This document shows, one piece after another, positions 1-9,378 of a stretch of DNA of 64,000 nucleotides; the stretch's first letter is position 1, and each line of letters begins with the position of its first letter. The position numbers and the translations under genes were made by a program. The notes beneath the pieces were generated by a model. The model did not search any database, was not told where the DNA came from, and saw only the letters and a list, made by a program, of their open reading frames with translations. The DNA is from Bacteroidota bacterium (GTDB taxonomy: Bacteria; Bacteroidota; Bacteroidia; 2-12-FULL-35-15), in contig CANIQT010000007.1 in assembly GCA_947469885.1 (NCBI GenBank), positions 1 through 64,000 on the forward strand, read 5' to 3'.

Positions 1-392
1 CTTGCACCTAAGTCGTGAATATGAATACTTCCTTTACGTTTCCCTTCAAACCCTCCACTCTGAACCATTTCCAACGCAAGGTTTTCGTCATCCACATCTA
101 TCACCACTCCTTGAACATGCAACACTACTTTCTTCATCTTCTTGTCAAACAACCCTTCTTTTTCTGTTATCACAGAAACTATCCCGGCATCGTTTGCATC
201 TTTCAACGCCACTGTAGCACTGTTCAAAGCAGTCATCACTGTTCCAGCATCGGGGAAGAACGCATTACCCGTCATTTTGGTTTTTATGAAACCTCCATAA
301 GTAACTTTCTCCGAAGCATTTTTGCCTGTTAAACCTTCTAATACGATTATCAATTTAATACACCTCCTCTTTTTTGCCCTAAACCGGTCCAT
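1..392 (-). CDS. Conserved hypothetical protein, N-terminal part
   Basis: The reading frame enters from the left edge on the minus strand, so only the first 130 residues are present. They read MDRFRAKKRR, then LIIVLEGLTGKNASEKV, YGGFIKTKMTGNAFFPD and a helix-like ALNSATVALKDAN segment, with no signal peptide. This resembles a family of uncharacterised Bacteroidota proteins, some of which carry fibronectin type III-like C-termini, but I have no function to offer. The ATG at 392 is preceded by an in-frame stop. A TTG at 353 is an alternative start, because a full AGGAGGTG Shine-Dalgarno sequence lies 7 bases before it, which is unusual in this phylum. A 21-bp repeat array begins 71 bp upstream of the ATG. 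Confidence 0.6.
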   Translation of the reverse strand, partial: MDRFRAKKRRCIKLIIVLEGLTGKNASEKVTYGGFIKTKMTGNAFFPDAGTVMTALNSATVALKDANDAGIVSVITEKEGLFDKKMKKVVLHVQGVVIDVDDENLALEMVQSGGFEGKRKGSIHIHDLGA

Positions 393-463
393 ACCCCGTG
401 TTTCTTGCTTTAGTTACTACTTTTTATGGATTTGTCAATTATATTTTTAAACTGTTTCATGCT

Positions 464-757
464 CTTTTGACACTCTTCGACTGATTCTCTACACTTCACA
501 TCCTGTTCTCTACACTTCTCATCCGGTTCTCTACACTCTTCATCCTATTCTCTACATTCTTCGTCTGAAACTCTACACTTCTCATCCGATTCTCTACACT
601 CTTCATCTAATTCTCTACATTCTTCGTTCGATTCTCAACACTCTTCGTTCGGTTCTTAACACTCTTCATCCAGTTCTCTACATTCTTCATCTAGTTCTCT
701 ACATTCTTCATCCGGTTCTCTACACTTTCAGACCGATTCTCTTTATTTCAATGAACA
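464..757. repeat. Tandem array 1: 14 units of exactly 21 bp
   Basis: Units begin at 464, 485, 506, 527, 548, 569, 590, 611, 632, 653, 674, 695, 716 and 737, every step exactly 21 bp. The core is CTACACTCTTCATCCG and the outer units are more diverged. There are no spacers and no indels, only substitutions, which is unlike a CRISPR or a young microsatellite. It lies between the divergent hypothetical gene (start 392) and the SBBP propeller gene. Its core resembles that of the array at 9496-9788 read on the other strand. Function unknown. Confidence 0.93.
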
Positions 758-1052
758 GGGTTTTAAAAACTGTTTCCCCCTTTTACTTATACAATACACA
801 AAACCTTAAAAATGCCACCACTTTTAGAAAATTTATTTTAATGTTTTGTTTCTTCTTTATTTACATATCGTAAAAACCTTGGAAAACCTTCCGTTTTTTA
901 AAACTATTTTTCAACTTCCTTATTTCTTGTTTTACTCTAATAATGCTGAAATTTGAAAAAGATACAGGTTTTGGAAAACTTTTTTTATGACTCCCTTTAC
1001 AAATAGGTTTACTGTTCCATAGTTTTGGGGAGTTTATGTTGATGGAAATAAT
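758..1052. other. Intergenic stretch without recognisable gene
   Basis: AT-rich sequence between array 1 and the promoter of the propeller gene. A 67-codon minus-strand frame (861-1064) has no family resemblance and covers the promoter of the next gene, so I do not call it. No hairpin or RNA gene was recognised. Confidence 0.6.
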
Positions 1053-1060
1053 TATCTTTG
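1053..1060 (+). promoter_or_regulatory. TAnnTTTG -7 promoter element (TATCTTTG)
   Basis: The element matches the Bacteroidota sigma-A -7 consensus. Its final G is 5 bases before the first ATG (1065), so transcription would begin at about that codon. The second in-frame ATG at 1080 would leave a leader of about 15 nt and is the more likely start. Confidence 0.55.
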
Positions 1061-1079
1061 ACAAATGGAAAATAAAAAC

Positions 1080-2759
1080 ATGAAAACAAACATATTAATT
1101 TTAATTGCATTATTTCTTACAATAAATGCTTTTTCACAGGCACCAAACTGGCAGTGGGCAAAATCTGCTGGAGGGAGTCGTTATGAATATGGTCAAAACA
1201 ATGCTGTAGATATTACTGGAAACACCTACGTTACTGGCACATTTTCTAGTCCTTCAATTACCTTTGGAAGCATTACGTTAATCAATTCAGATAGCATAGG
1301 TTATTATGATATGTATATTACGAAATATGATGTAAGCGGCAATGTCGTTTGGGCAAGAACTGCCGGAGGAACAGCTAAAAATGAAGAAGGTAAAAGTGTT
1401 TCCACTGATGCAAGTGGTAATGTATATGTAACTGGTGTATTTGAAAGTCCATCAATTACCTTTGGAAGCATTACGTTAATTAATGCAGATAGTACAGGTT
1501 ATTATGATATGTTTGTTGTTAAATACGATGTAAACGGTAATGTGATTTGGGCGAAAAGAGCCGGAGGAATCAAAGATGATTATGGGTACGCAATAGCTGT
1601 GGATGGGAATGGGAATAGTTATATCACTGGTACTTTCTTTAATTCAACCATTACTTTTGGAAGCATTACTTTAACAAACAATGGCACGAATACTAGTTCT
1701 GATATGTTTATTGTGAAATACGATACAAATGGCAACGTGGTTTGGGCAAAATCTGCTGGGGGGAGTGTCACAGCTGATTATGGTTACGGCATTGCTCTGG
1801 ATGCAAATGGGAATAGCTACGTTACCGGAGATTTCGGTAGTCCCTCGATTACCTTTGGAGGCACTACTTTAATCAATGCAAATCCAATTTCCCCTGATAT
1901 GTTTATTGTGAAATATGATTCAATCGGTACTGTGATTTGGGCAAAATCAGCTGGAGGAAATTCTTATGATCATGGCAATGGCATCGCTGTGGATGGAAGC
2001 GGGAATAGTTATGTTACGGGCTCTTTCCAAAGTACATCAATTACCTTTGGAGGCACCACTTTAATCAATGATAGTATAGGAGGAGGAACTTATGATATGT
2101 ATGTTGCAAAATACGATGCAAGCGGCAATTTCGTTTGGGCAAACTCTGCAGGAGGAAGCAATGTAGACCATGGTTATGGCATCGCTGTTGACGGAAGCGG
2201 GAACAGCTATGTTGTCGGATATTTTCATAGTTTATCAATTACTTTTGGAAATACTGTTTTAACCAAGACAGGGGCTTATAACATGTTCATTGTGAAATAT
2301 GATGCAAGTGGCAATGTGGTTTGGGCAAAATCTGTGGGGGGGAATGCTCCTAATTGTGCCAATGGCATTGCTTTGGATGGAAGCGGGAATAGTTATATTA
2401 CAGGCTATTTTGGTCCTTCATCGCTCACCTTTGGAACAACAACCTTAACCTTTGCGGGCAATTGTGATATTTTTGTTGTAAAACTAAACAATCTAATTGG
2501 CATTGAAGAAATGCCAGAGATTGCAGGATTTACCATCTCCCCCAACCCCTTCACCTTCGCGACCACCTTAACCTTTAACGAGCCACAAAAAAACACCATC
2601 ATAAAAATTACAGATGTATTAGGCAAAGAAATAAAAACCATCAACTTTACAGGAAAAGAATGTGTAATAGAAAAAGGAGAAATGAAAACAGGGGTTTATT
2701 TTGTGGAAGTAATAGACGAAAATAAAAATGTGGTGAACAGGAAACTGGTGGTGCAATAG
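1080..2759 (+). CDS. Secreted SBBP seven-blade beta-propeller protein with T9SS type A signal
   Basis: A signal peptide (MKTNILILIALFLTINAFS) is followed by seven repeats of about 65 residues. Each starts with a WAKSAGG-like strand, then GNSYVTGSF, SITFG and DMFIVKYD blocks: this is the SBBP (seven-bladed beta-propeller) repeat. The last 80 or so residues form a T9SS type A sorting domain (ISPNPF, ITDVLGKEI, GVYFVEV). The protein should therefore be exported by Sec, passed through the type IX system and attached to or released from the cell surface. Ligand or enzymatic role is unknown; these propellers are usually binding scaffolds. The upstream ATG at 1065 adds MENKN and coincides with the predicted transcription start. 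The gene stands alone. Confidence 0.88.
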   Translation: MKTNILILIALFLTINAFSQAPNWQWAKSAGGSRYEYGQNNAVDITGNTYVTGTFSSPSITFGSITLINSDSIGYYDMYITKYDVSGNVVWARTAGGTAKNEEGKSVSTDASGNVYVTGVFESPSITFGSITLINADSTGYYDMFVVKYDVNGNVIWAKRAGGIKDDYGYAIAVDGNGNSYITGTFFNSTITFGSITLTNNGTNTSSDMFIVKYDTNGNVVWAKSAGGSVTADYGYGIALDANGNSYVTGDFGSPSITFGGTTLINANPISPDMFIVKYDSIGTVIWAKSAGGNSYDHGNGIAVDGSGNSYVTGSFQSTSITFGGTTLINDSIGGGTYDMYVAKYDASGNFVWANSAGGSNVDHGYGIAVDGSGNSYVVGYFHSLSITFGNTVLTKTGAYNMFIVKYDASGNVVWAKSVGGNAPNCANGIALDGSGNSYITGYFGPSSLTFGTTTLTFAGNCDIFVVKLNNLIGIEEMPEIAGFTISPNPFTFATTLTFNEPQKNTIIKITDVLGKEIKTINFTGKECVIEKGEMKTGVYFVEVIDENKNVVNRKLVVQ

Positions 2760-2771
2760 AAAATTTTAAAC

Positions 2772-2850
2772 ACAGAGCACACAAAGAAAAAAGAGTTTTA
2801 TGGAGTTCATTCTCTGTGAAACTCTCTTCAACTCTGCGAACACTGTGTTG
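2772..2850. repeat. CACAGAG-type dispersed intergenic repeat
   Basis: The stretch carries CACAGAG, ACACAAAG and GAGTT words followed by their approximate complements CTCTGTG and AACTCT, so it can fold imperfectly. Similar intergenic sequences are common in Bacteroidota. A shorter relative lies at 63860-63888 in this window. Confidence 0.5.
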
Positions 2851-2863
2851 AAAAGAAAATAAT

Positions 2864-2871
2864 TATCTTTG
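2864..2871 (+). promoter_or_regulatory. TAnnTTTG promoter element of mntA/hepT
   Basis: TATCTTTG lies 15 bp upstream of the mntA ATG, the spacing expected for a Bacteroidota -7 element with a short leader. Confidence 0.5.
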
Positions 2872-2886
2872 TAAAAAATAAAAACA

Positions 2887-3189
2887 ATGCACCCTTCCAT
2901 TGCCAGTAATATAAACGAAATAAAAACTTTATTTAAACAAAATGGAGTTGTATCTGCATATTTGTTTGGTAGTGCAACAGGAACAAACCATTCTGCAAAA
3001 AGTGATTTTGATTTTTTAGTGAAGTTTAATCCTTCTTTAGATTATGAAATGTATGCCAATAATTATTTTAACCTTCTACATGGTTTACAACATATTCTCA
3101 AATCTGAAATAGATATTGTTGCTGAAGAAACTATTACCAATCCTTATTTTGCCCAAACAATAAATGAAAATAAAATTTTACTGTTATGA
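2887..3189 (+). CDS. mntA: MntA-type minimal nucleotidyltransferase, antitoxin of a HepT/MntA pair
   Basis: A 100-residue MNT-family nucleotidyltransferase. The active-site motif is G28-S29 followed by D40-x-D42 (GS-x10-DxD), with the third metal-binding acid at D76 (SEIDIV). In characterised HepT/MntA pairs the antitoxin adds AMP to the tyrosine of the RxxxxHxY motif of the HepT RNase and so silences it. Its TGA overlaps the ATG of the downstream hepT frame by the ATGA arrangement typical of translational coupling. Length and motifs are normal, so this half of the pair looks intact. What makes the locus odd is the partner. Confidence 0.85.
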   Translation: MHPSIASNINEIKTLFKQNGVVSAYLFGSATGTNHSAKSDFDFLVKFNPSLDYEMYANNYFNLLHGLQHILKSEIDIVAEETITNPYFAQTINENKILLL

Positions 3190-3521
3190 GTACCTAAGAA
3201 TTAAAACTCTTAACAGATATTCTAACTTCTATTGAAAGCATTGACGAGCATTTACAGAACAAGCGGGATTTTGCTTTATACCTTCAGAATAAAACAATGA
3301 GAAGGGCTGTGGAAAGAGAACTTGAAATTATAGGAGAAGCGGTTAGCAAATTAGATAAAATAAATTCGAACATTCCCATCACCTACAAAAGATTAATTGT
3401 TGATTTGCGTAATAAAGTAATTCACTCTTACGATAATGTAAATAATACAATTATCTGGAAAGTTATTATGAAAGACATTCCTGTTTTATTGGAAGAGGTG
3501 AAAGTTTTAATAGCTTCTTAG
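3186..3521 (+). pseudogene. hepT: HepT-type RNase toxin with an in-frame stop at codon 4
   Basis: Read from the ATG that overlaps the mntA stop, the frame is ATG AGT ACC TAA, then stays open to the stop at 3519-3521. The residues after the TAA (ELKLLTDILTSIESIDEHL, then KRDFALYLQ and VERELEIIGEAV) are the normal N-terminus of HepT (DUF86). The RNase motif is present as R75-NKVI-H80-S-Y82, where Y82 is the AMPylation target. The only later ATG is at 3297, which would give 74 residues without the first helical segment. The toxin is therefore probably unexpressed or made at low level by readthrough or reinitiation. A sequencing error at 3195 is the alternative. Confidence 0.8.
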
Positions 3522-3561
3522 TGTTTTAAATAATAATAGACGGAGTAACCAATTGCTTCTT

Positions 3562-6500
3562 CTACTTCGCTAGCATAAAAAATCCTTTTTCGCTGTGTTC
3601 TATGTTATGAACATCTGTTGCAGTGATAACATAATAGTAAGTGCCATCCACAGATTTTAGTCCGCTGCCAGTGCGCCCGTCCCAACTACCTGAAAGGTTA
3701 TTCCATTCATAAATTTTGAGGCCTGTGCGGTCAAATATTTCTACATCTATTTGTGCAACTCCTTTGCTAATTATTGTAAAAACATCATTTACTCCATCAC
3801 CGTTTGGTGTAAATACGTTTGGAATAATTAACGTGTAATCATCGTAAACCACAACAGTAACTTCAGAAGTAGAAGGACACATGCCGCTGTTGGATGCAGT
3901 TAATATTACTACATAGGTTCCGGCAGCAGTAAAAATGTGGCTGGTGTCAACACCATTGTAGGTGCTGCCATCTCCAAAGTTCCATTGATAGATATTCGCA
4001 TTGGTGGTAGTGTTTGTGAATTGTATATTCAATGGTACAAAACCAACTGCAGGGTTAGGCGAAGTCGTGAAAGAAGCCGCTGCACCTGTGCCACCAATGG
4101 CAGAAGTGGTGTCGGAAGCACTGCATCCGTAAGTAGAGTTGGTTACTGTAAGTGTATAAACTCCCTGCTGATTTACAACAGGCTGTGTGGTAGTTGCTCC
4201 TGAAACAATGTTTCCGTTGGCGGTAGTCCAGTTGTAAGTTATTCCGCTTCCGCTGTCAGAGCCTGTTCCGTCAAGTGTTATTGTGCCGTTTCCGTTGCAG
4301 GCAATGGTCATCACAGCACCCGCATTGGCAACAGGATTTGGATTTACAGTAATGGTAAAAGTGGATAAAATACCTAAACACCCGTTAGTGGTTGGACTAA
4401 CAGTAATGGTGGCAGTAAGAGGATTGGAGGTAGGATTATTGGTAACAAAGGAAGGAAGGTTTCCAGCTCCATTTGCACCAAGACCTATTGACGGGTCGGA
4501 GTTAGACCATATAAATGTAGCCCCTGCCAAAGGTGAAGTAAAAGTAATTGGAGCAATGGTAGCCCCTTCACACACCGTTTGATTGGCAACCAAATCAACT
4601 GTAGGAGTTGGATATACTGTAATGGTAAACGACATAGGAGTTCCTGTACAACTTCCATTAACAGGAGTTACTGTAATGGTGGCAGTAACGGTGGTGGTGC
4701 CTGTATTAGTTACTGGAAACAAACCAATATTGCCAACACCATTTGCTGCAAGTCCAATAGAGGTAGCGGTGTTTGTCCAGTTAAAGGATGTGCCTGCCAC
4801 AGGACTGGTAAAGTTTACAGGAAGGGAAGAAACACCATTACATAAACTCTGGTTGGTAACAATATCAACCGTAGGACTTGGATTAACAGTAATTGTAAAT
4901 GTAATAGGAGTTCCCGAACAAGTACCAATAACAGGTGTTACGGTGATGGTAGCCGTTATATCCGAAGTTGAGGTGTTGGTTGTATTAAAAGAAGGAATGT
5001 TGCCAATACCGTTTGCAGCAAGTCCTATTGCAGTGTTGCTGTTGGTCCAGTTGAAAATAGTACCGGGCACGCTTCCTGAAAACACTAAAGCAGCAGTTGA
5101 TGAGGCATTACATAAAGTCTGGTCGGTTTGTGCAGTTACATCAGGTGATGGGTTGATGGTAACGGTAGCGGTTGCTGAATTACCGGCACATCCGTTGGTT
5201 GTTCCTGTAACCGTATAACTTGTAGTTACCGCAGGAGAAACAGTTATGGAATCAGTAGTTTCGGTGGTTGACCACAAATAAGAACCTGCACCCGAAGCGG
5301 TAAGAGTAGCCGATTGTCCGCTGCATATGGATGGAGAATTAACAGTAATTACCGGAATGGATGCAACGGAAACCATAATGGTATCAGTACTTAAACATAT
5401 TCCTGCGCCAACAGAATAAGTAAGAACAAAATTTCCTGCACCTGACGCAGTAGGGTCGAATGAATTGCCTGTGACTCCTGTACCAGTCCACACACCGTTT
5501 GCCGGCAAGCCAGATAAGGAAACAACAGCAGCATTTCCACAGACATTGAAACCTGTTCCTGCATCAGCAACAGCAGAAGCCACCACCAAAACCGTCATGG
5601 TATCGGCATTAGAACATCCTGAAATTGCATCCTGATAAGAAAAAGTAAGCACATAATTTCCAACTCCTGGAGGAGTGAAATCGCCAGAAGTGGTTACTCC
5701 ACTGCCAGTCCATGTTCCGCCAGCGGGAGAGAATCCTGTTAAGGTAGTTGCTATTGGTTGGTTACATAATGTTTGTGTTGCTCCTGCATCAACAACAGGC
5801 AGAGAATTTACAGTTACAGTTGAACTGCCAACGCTTGAACATCCCGTTGTTCCGTCTGTTCCTGTTACAGTATAGTTAGTAGTAATCAAAGGGGAAACAT
5901 CAATAGTACTAGTTATTTCGGTGGTTGACCACAAATAAGAAGTACCACCTAATGCAGTGAGTGTAACTGTTGATCCTGCACATACTGCAGGAGAATTGAC
6001 AGCAACTATAGGAGCAGCAACAACCGAAACCATAATGGTATCGGTACTTAAACAATTGCCCGAACCAAAGGAATAAGTCAGAACAAAATTGCCAAGTCCA
6101 GCAATGCTAGGGTCGAAGTCAGTGCCCGAAACCCCTGCACCTGACCATACACCACCTAAAGCGGGTAAACCGGATAATGTGATTGGTGTACCGTTTGCAC
6201 AAGTATTAAATCCTGTACCGGCATCAGCAAGTTGTGAATTGACTACTGTTACTAAAACCGTATCTGAATTGGTACAAGTTGTAAAAGCATCTTGATAAGT
6301 ATAAGTTAGCGTAAACTGACCTGCACCCGGAGGAGTGAAATCACCGGAAGTCGTCACCCCACTGCCTGTCCATGTTCCACCAGCAGGGGAATATCCTGTT
6401 AAGGTAGTTGTAACTGGCACATTGCACAGCACCATACCTGTGCCTGCATTAACCACAGGTAAAGAATTAACATTTACTGTTGAGCTTGCTGTATTGGCAC

Positions 6501-9378
6501 AACCGGTGGAAGTATTGGTTCCGGTTACTGTGTAGGAAGTAGTAACTAAAGGAGAAACATTAATTGAACTTGTTATTGCAGTGGTTGACCATACAAAAGA
6601 ATTACCTCCTGTAGCAGTAAGGGTAGTGCTTTGTCCGGGACAGGTGGTTGGTGAATTAACAGAAATGGTTGGCAGTGAATTAACGGTTACCATTATCGTA
6701 TCGCTTCCTGAACAAGTGCCCTGATTATAAGAATAAGTTAGTATATAGTTTCCAATGCCAGCTACAACAGGGTTGAACGTATTGCCCGCCACACCGGTAC
6801 CCGACCACACACCGCCAGATGGAGCCCCTCCTAGTGAAACAATCGAACTATTGGGACAGGTATGAAAGCCTGCACCTGCATTGACTACTGCATTGTTTGC
6901 AACAGTGACAACCATTGTATCTGAATTGGAACAAGTGGTAATGGAATTGGTGTAAGTATAAGTAAGAACAAAATTACCAGGTGCCGAAGGAGTGAACACT
7001 CCACCTGTGGTTACTCCTGCTCCGGTCCAAGTTCCTCCCGAAGGAGAAAACCCTGTTAATGTAGTTGGAACAGGTACATTACATAAGATAATGCTTGCAC
7101 CAGCATTTACAACAGGTAAAGCATTTACAGTTACTGTTGAAACAGCAGTATTTATACATCCGGTGGCGGTGTTGGTTCCTGTAACAGTATAAGAAGTAGT
7201 AACGGATGGACTAACACTTATTGGATTGGTAATGGCGGTGGTGGACCATAAATACGTATTGGCACCACTTCCGGTAAGAGTTGCAGGTTGTCCGATGCAA
7301 AGGCTAGGTGAATTTACTGTAACAGAAGGTAGAGCATTAACTGTAATATAACTAGTCATAGTAACGGGCGCACCTGTTCCGCCCGGATTGGTGGCAGTAA
7401 GTGTAACGCTGTAAACTCCAGGAGTAGTGTATAATATCTTAGGATTCTGCAAAGTAGATGTGGAAGGCGAACCTCCAGGAAAACTCCACGACCAAGAAGT
7501 TGGATAAAGCGTACTATTATCGTGAAACTTGACCGAATCGCCAGCACAAACAGACGGTGTATTGGTATAGAAAGCGGCTACAGAAGGAGTACATGTTCCC
7601 GGCAAGTTAGCATCCATCCATGTGGTACGTGCCACAATCCAGTCTTTGAGTGCCTGAATTTCTCCAGCAAATGTTGTTGGAATAGGTGTAGGATTGGGCC
7701 AGGTATAAACTCCCAAAATGGGCCAACGGGTAAAATGTCGGACTTGCGATTCAGCTAAAAGTGCAGCTACCGAATCAATGTAATGATTCATGGTGGCAAC
7801 GCTTAACGTAGTTTGGCGTAGCTGATTCCAACGACATCTTAACTCGGTACAATAAGCGGGGTCCTGCAAAAACTTTGCCCACCAAAACGGGTTTTGCAGC
7901 CCATCGCCCGGGCAAACTACATTAAAATTATATTCCCAACCAGTGGATACGCTTCCACTACAATAGTTAGCATTCCACCAGGCAAGGTTGTAGTCCCATG
8001 CCGGACCTGCTTTCAACTTTCCGCCCTTGCTGTTTTTATCTTTATGTAAATAGGAACTTATACGATAACCATCCACATTTTTGCTCAGCTCATCCAAAAT
8101 AAAATAATCTATAAACGAGCCCGTGCTGGCATACTTTCGATAACCAATATTAGGGTCGGCAAAGTTGGGACCATTGAGTGCTGTTTCGAAACTATCTACA
8201 TAGCTTTTAATGTAAGCACTTTGAGCCGGAAGAATATTGAATTCGGAAGGATAATGGTATTGAATAAAAATGGAAGAGCCGGTGGCAGAAGGAACAGCAG
8301 ATGTCCAACCGGCACCACCGTTTCCGGTTGTTTTATCTACTTTGATAATATATCCCCCTGTGAGGGAATCACCTGCTAAATCGTTTGAGTCGAGTTTGGC
8401 AACATCGCAACGCATACTGTCCCGCTTTATTTTTTCCATCACCACATAAATGCCTTGATATTGCCCATCTACCACCAGTTCGCACAATTTGGTTCGCGAA
8501 GCATAATGACCGGTTTTGTTGGCAATTTCGTAACTCAGCAAATTTCGCATACAGGTTTTATCATCGTAAGGGGCATACAAAATCCAATCGGATTGTGCGG
8601 GCATTCCCAAAATCATGGTATCGTGTGGCAAGCCATTAATATCTCTTGTTTCAAAACCATAGGGTTTTTGAGGAAAGGATTGAGAACTGGAACCACGTAA
8701 CTCTATTCCTATTTTATTGTTGTAATTATTAAAAGGGTCGGTAAAGTAGTTTCTTACTCCGGGTCCATTGTAAATAATACCCATTTGAGCAGGCACTTTG
8801 GGCTCGTCAGGTATGGTAACTCCTCCGGTATTGATAACCACAATAGGTAAATTACTACTTGTGAACGTTAACCCACCCGAAGGATGAGAACCAAACGTAA
8901 TGCTCCAATTTTGAACACTTCCAACGTTAGTAGTTACTTGGTCTTTTACTTCCAAGGTCCAAGTTCCATTAGGGTTTTGCCCGTTGTTAAAGTTCACCAA
9001 ATTGTCAACAGGTTTAAAAAAACCTGTAAAAGGAGGAGTTCCGCTATTGATGGAAATGGCAGCCGTATCTGTAAAAGTAGTGTTGGTATAATTGTCGCCT
9101 GTGCCACCAATGAGTGAAGTTAGCACATACAAAGAACCTGTGGGGGAGCGAAGTTTTATTCTTAAATCAGAATCGTTTGGATGAATGATATTGAATTTTA
9201 CTGATTCCAGTCCAAAAGTGGAAGTGTTGATGGCAGTGGGCAAACCACTTACCACAATAGGAAAAATGATATACGTATTATTATCAGCTATGGCACCACC
9301 TACAGCATTTGTAAAAGTTTGAGCATTTACTAAAAGAACGGAAAAAAAGCATAAAATAGAAAGTACTGTTTTCTTCAT
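3562..9378 (-). CDS. Giant secreted CotH-like protein with PKD/Ig repeats and T9SS type B domain
   Basis: 1938 residues. Order: signal peptide (1-19, ending LVNAQ); a P/Homo-B-type beta domain (about 22-165, NGTWTLEVKD); a CotH-kinase-like domain (about 175-600, with ELRGSSSQSFPQKPYG, LYAPYDDKTCMRN, LDELSKNVDGY and AGPAWDYNLAWWN); a PKD domain (about 607-690, TPGVYSVTLTATNPGG); a long run of Ig/PKD-like modules (about 690-1740); a second PKD domain (WNFGDGS); and a C-terminal gliding-motility (CHU_C) type B sorting domain starting at IIPNVFTPNGDGVND. CotH proteins are atypical secreted kinases known from spore coats; substrate here is unknown. The N-terminal 600 residues are closely related to the protein at 9851-11923. 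The repeat region contains DNA repeats of about 660 bp. A TATCTTTA promoter-like element sits at 9415-9408. Confidence 0.87.
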   Translation of the reverse strand: MKKTVLSILCFFSVLLVNAQTFTNAVGGAIADNNTYIIFPIVVSGLPTAINTSTFGLESVKFNIIHPNDSDLRIKLRSPTGSLYVLTSLIGGTGDNYTNTTFTDTAAISINSGTPPFTGFFKPVDNLVNFNNGQNPNGTWTLEVKDQVTTNVGSVQNWSITFGSHPSGGLTFTSSNLPIVVINTGGVTIPDEPKVPAQMGIIYNGPGVRNYFTDPFNNYNNKIGIELRGSSSQSFPQKPYGFETRDINGLPHDTMILGMPAQSDWILYAPYDDKTCMRNLLSYEIANKTGHYASRTKLCELVVDGQYQGIYVVMEKIKRDSMRCDVAKLDSNDLAGDSLTGGYIIKVDKTTGNGGAGWTSAVPSATGSSIFIQYHYPSEFNILPAQSAYIKSYVDSFETALNGPNFADPNIGYRKYASTGSFIDYFILDELSKNVDGYRISSYLHKDKNSKGGKLKAGPAWDYNLAWWNANYCSGSVSTGWEYNFNVVCPGDGLQNPFWWAKFLQDPAYCTELRCRWNQLRQTTLSVATMNHYIDSVAALLAESQVRHFTRWPILGVYTWPNPTPIPTTFAGEIQALKDWIVARTTWMDANLPGTCTPSVAAFYTNTPSVCAGDSVKFHDNSTLYPTSWSWSFPGGSPSTSTLQNPKILYTTPGVYSVTLTATNPGGTGAPVTMTSYITVNALPSVTVNSPSLCIGQPATLTGSGANTYLWSTTAITNPISVSPSVTTSYTVTGTNTATGCINTAVSTVTVNALPVVNAGASIILCNVPVPTTLTGFSPSGGTWTGAGVTTGGVFTPSAPGNFVLTYTYTNSITTCSNSDTMVVTVANNAVVNAGAGFHTCPNSSIVSLGGAPSGGVWSGTGVAGNTFNPVVAGIGNYILTYSYNQGTCSGSDTIMVTVNSLPTISVNSPTTCPGQSTTLTATGGNSFVWSTTAITSSINVSPLVTTSYTVTGTNTSTGCANTASSTVNVNSLPVVNAGTGMVLCNVPVTTTLTGYSPAGGTWTGSGVTTSGDFTPPGAGQFTLTYTYQDAFTTCTNSDTVLVTVVNSQLADAGTGFNTCANGTPITLSGLPALGGVWSGAGVSGTDFDPSIAGLGNFVLTYSFGSGNCLSTDTIMVSVVAAPIVAVNSPAVCAGSTVTLTALGGTSYLWSTTEITSTIDVSPLITTNYTVTGTDGTTGCSSVGSSTVTVNSLPVVDAGATQTLCNQPIATTLTGFSPAGGTWTGSGVTTSGDFTPPGVGNYVLTFSYQDAISGCSNADTMTVLVVASAVADAGTGFNVCGNAAVVSLSGLPANGVWTGTGVTGNSFDPTASGAGNFVLTYSVGAGICLSTDTIMVSVASIPVITVNSPSICSGQSATLTASGAGSYLWSTTETTDSITVSPAVTTSYTVTGTTNGCAGNSATATVTINPSPDVTAQTDQTLCNASSTAALVFSGSVPGTIFNWTNSNTAIGLAANGIGNIPSFNTTNTSTSDITATITVTPVIGTCSGTPITFTITVNPSPTVDIVTNQSLCNGVSSLPVNFTSPVAGTSFNWTNTATSIGLAANGVGNIGLFPVTNTGTTTVTATITVTPVNGSCTGTPMSFTITVYPTPTVDLVANQTVCEGATIAPITFTSPLAGATFIWSNSDPSIGLGANGAGNLPSFVTNNPTSNPLTATITVSPTTNGCLGILSTFTITVNPNPVANAGAVMTIACNGNGTITLDGTGSDSGSGITYNWTTANGNIVSGATTTQPVVNQQGVYTLTVTNSTYGCSASDTTSAIGGTGAAASFTTSPNPAVGFVPLNIQFTNTTTNANIYQWNFGDGSTYNGVDTSHIFTAAGTYVVILTASNSGMCPSTSEVTVVVYDDYTLIIPNVFTPNGDGVNDVFTIISKGVAQIDVEIFDRTGLKIYEWNNLSGSWDGRTGSGLKSVDGTYYYVITATDVHNIEHSEKGFFMLAK

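Noticed and set aside
464-757. Possible CRISPR array
   Set aside because: Units are contiguous at 21 bp with no unique spacers, and no cas gene is in the window. The same holds for the other four arrays.
861-1064. 67-codon minus-strand frame
   Set aside because: Low-complexity Lys/Ser/Ile peptide from AT-rich sequence, covering the promoter of the next gene.
3297-3521. A shorter HepT-like gene starting at 3297
   Set aside because: The codons upstream of 3297 encode the normal HepT N-terminus in the same frame, so the 74-codon version is the tail of a frame interrupted by a stop, not a complete gene.
4283-5218. Plus-strand frames of 99 and 211 codons opposite the giant CotH gene
   Set aside because: They mirror the Thr/Val/Gly-rich repeats of the minus-strand protein and recur wherever the repeat recurs; antisense shadows.
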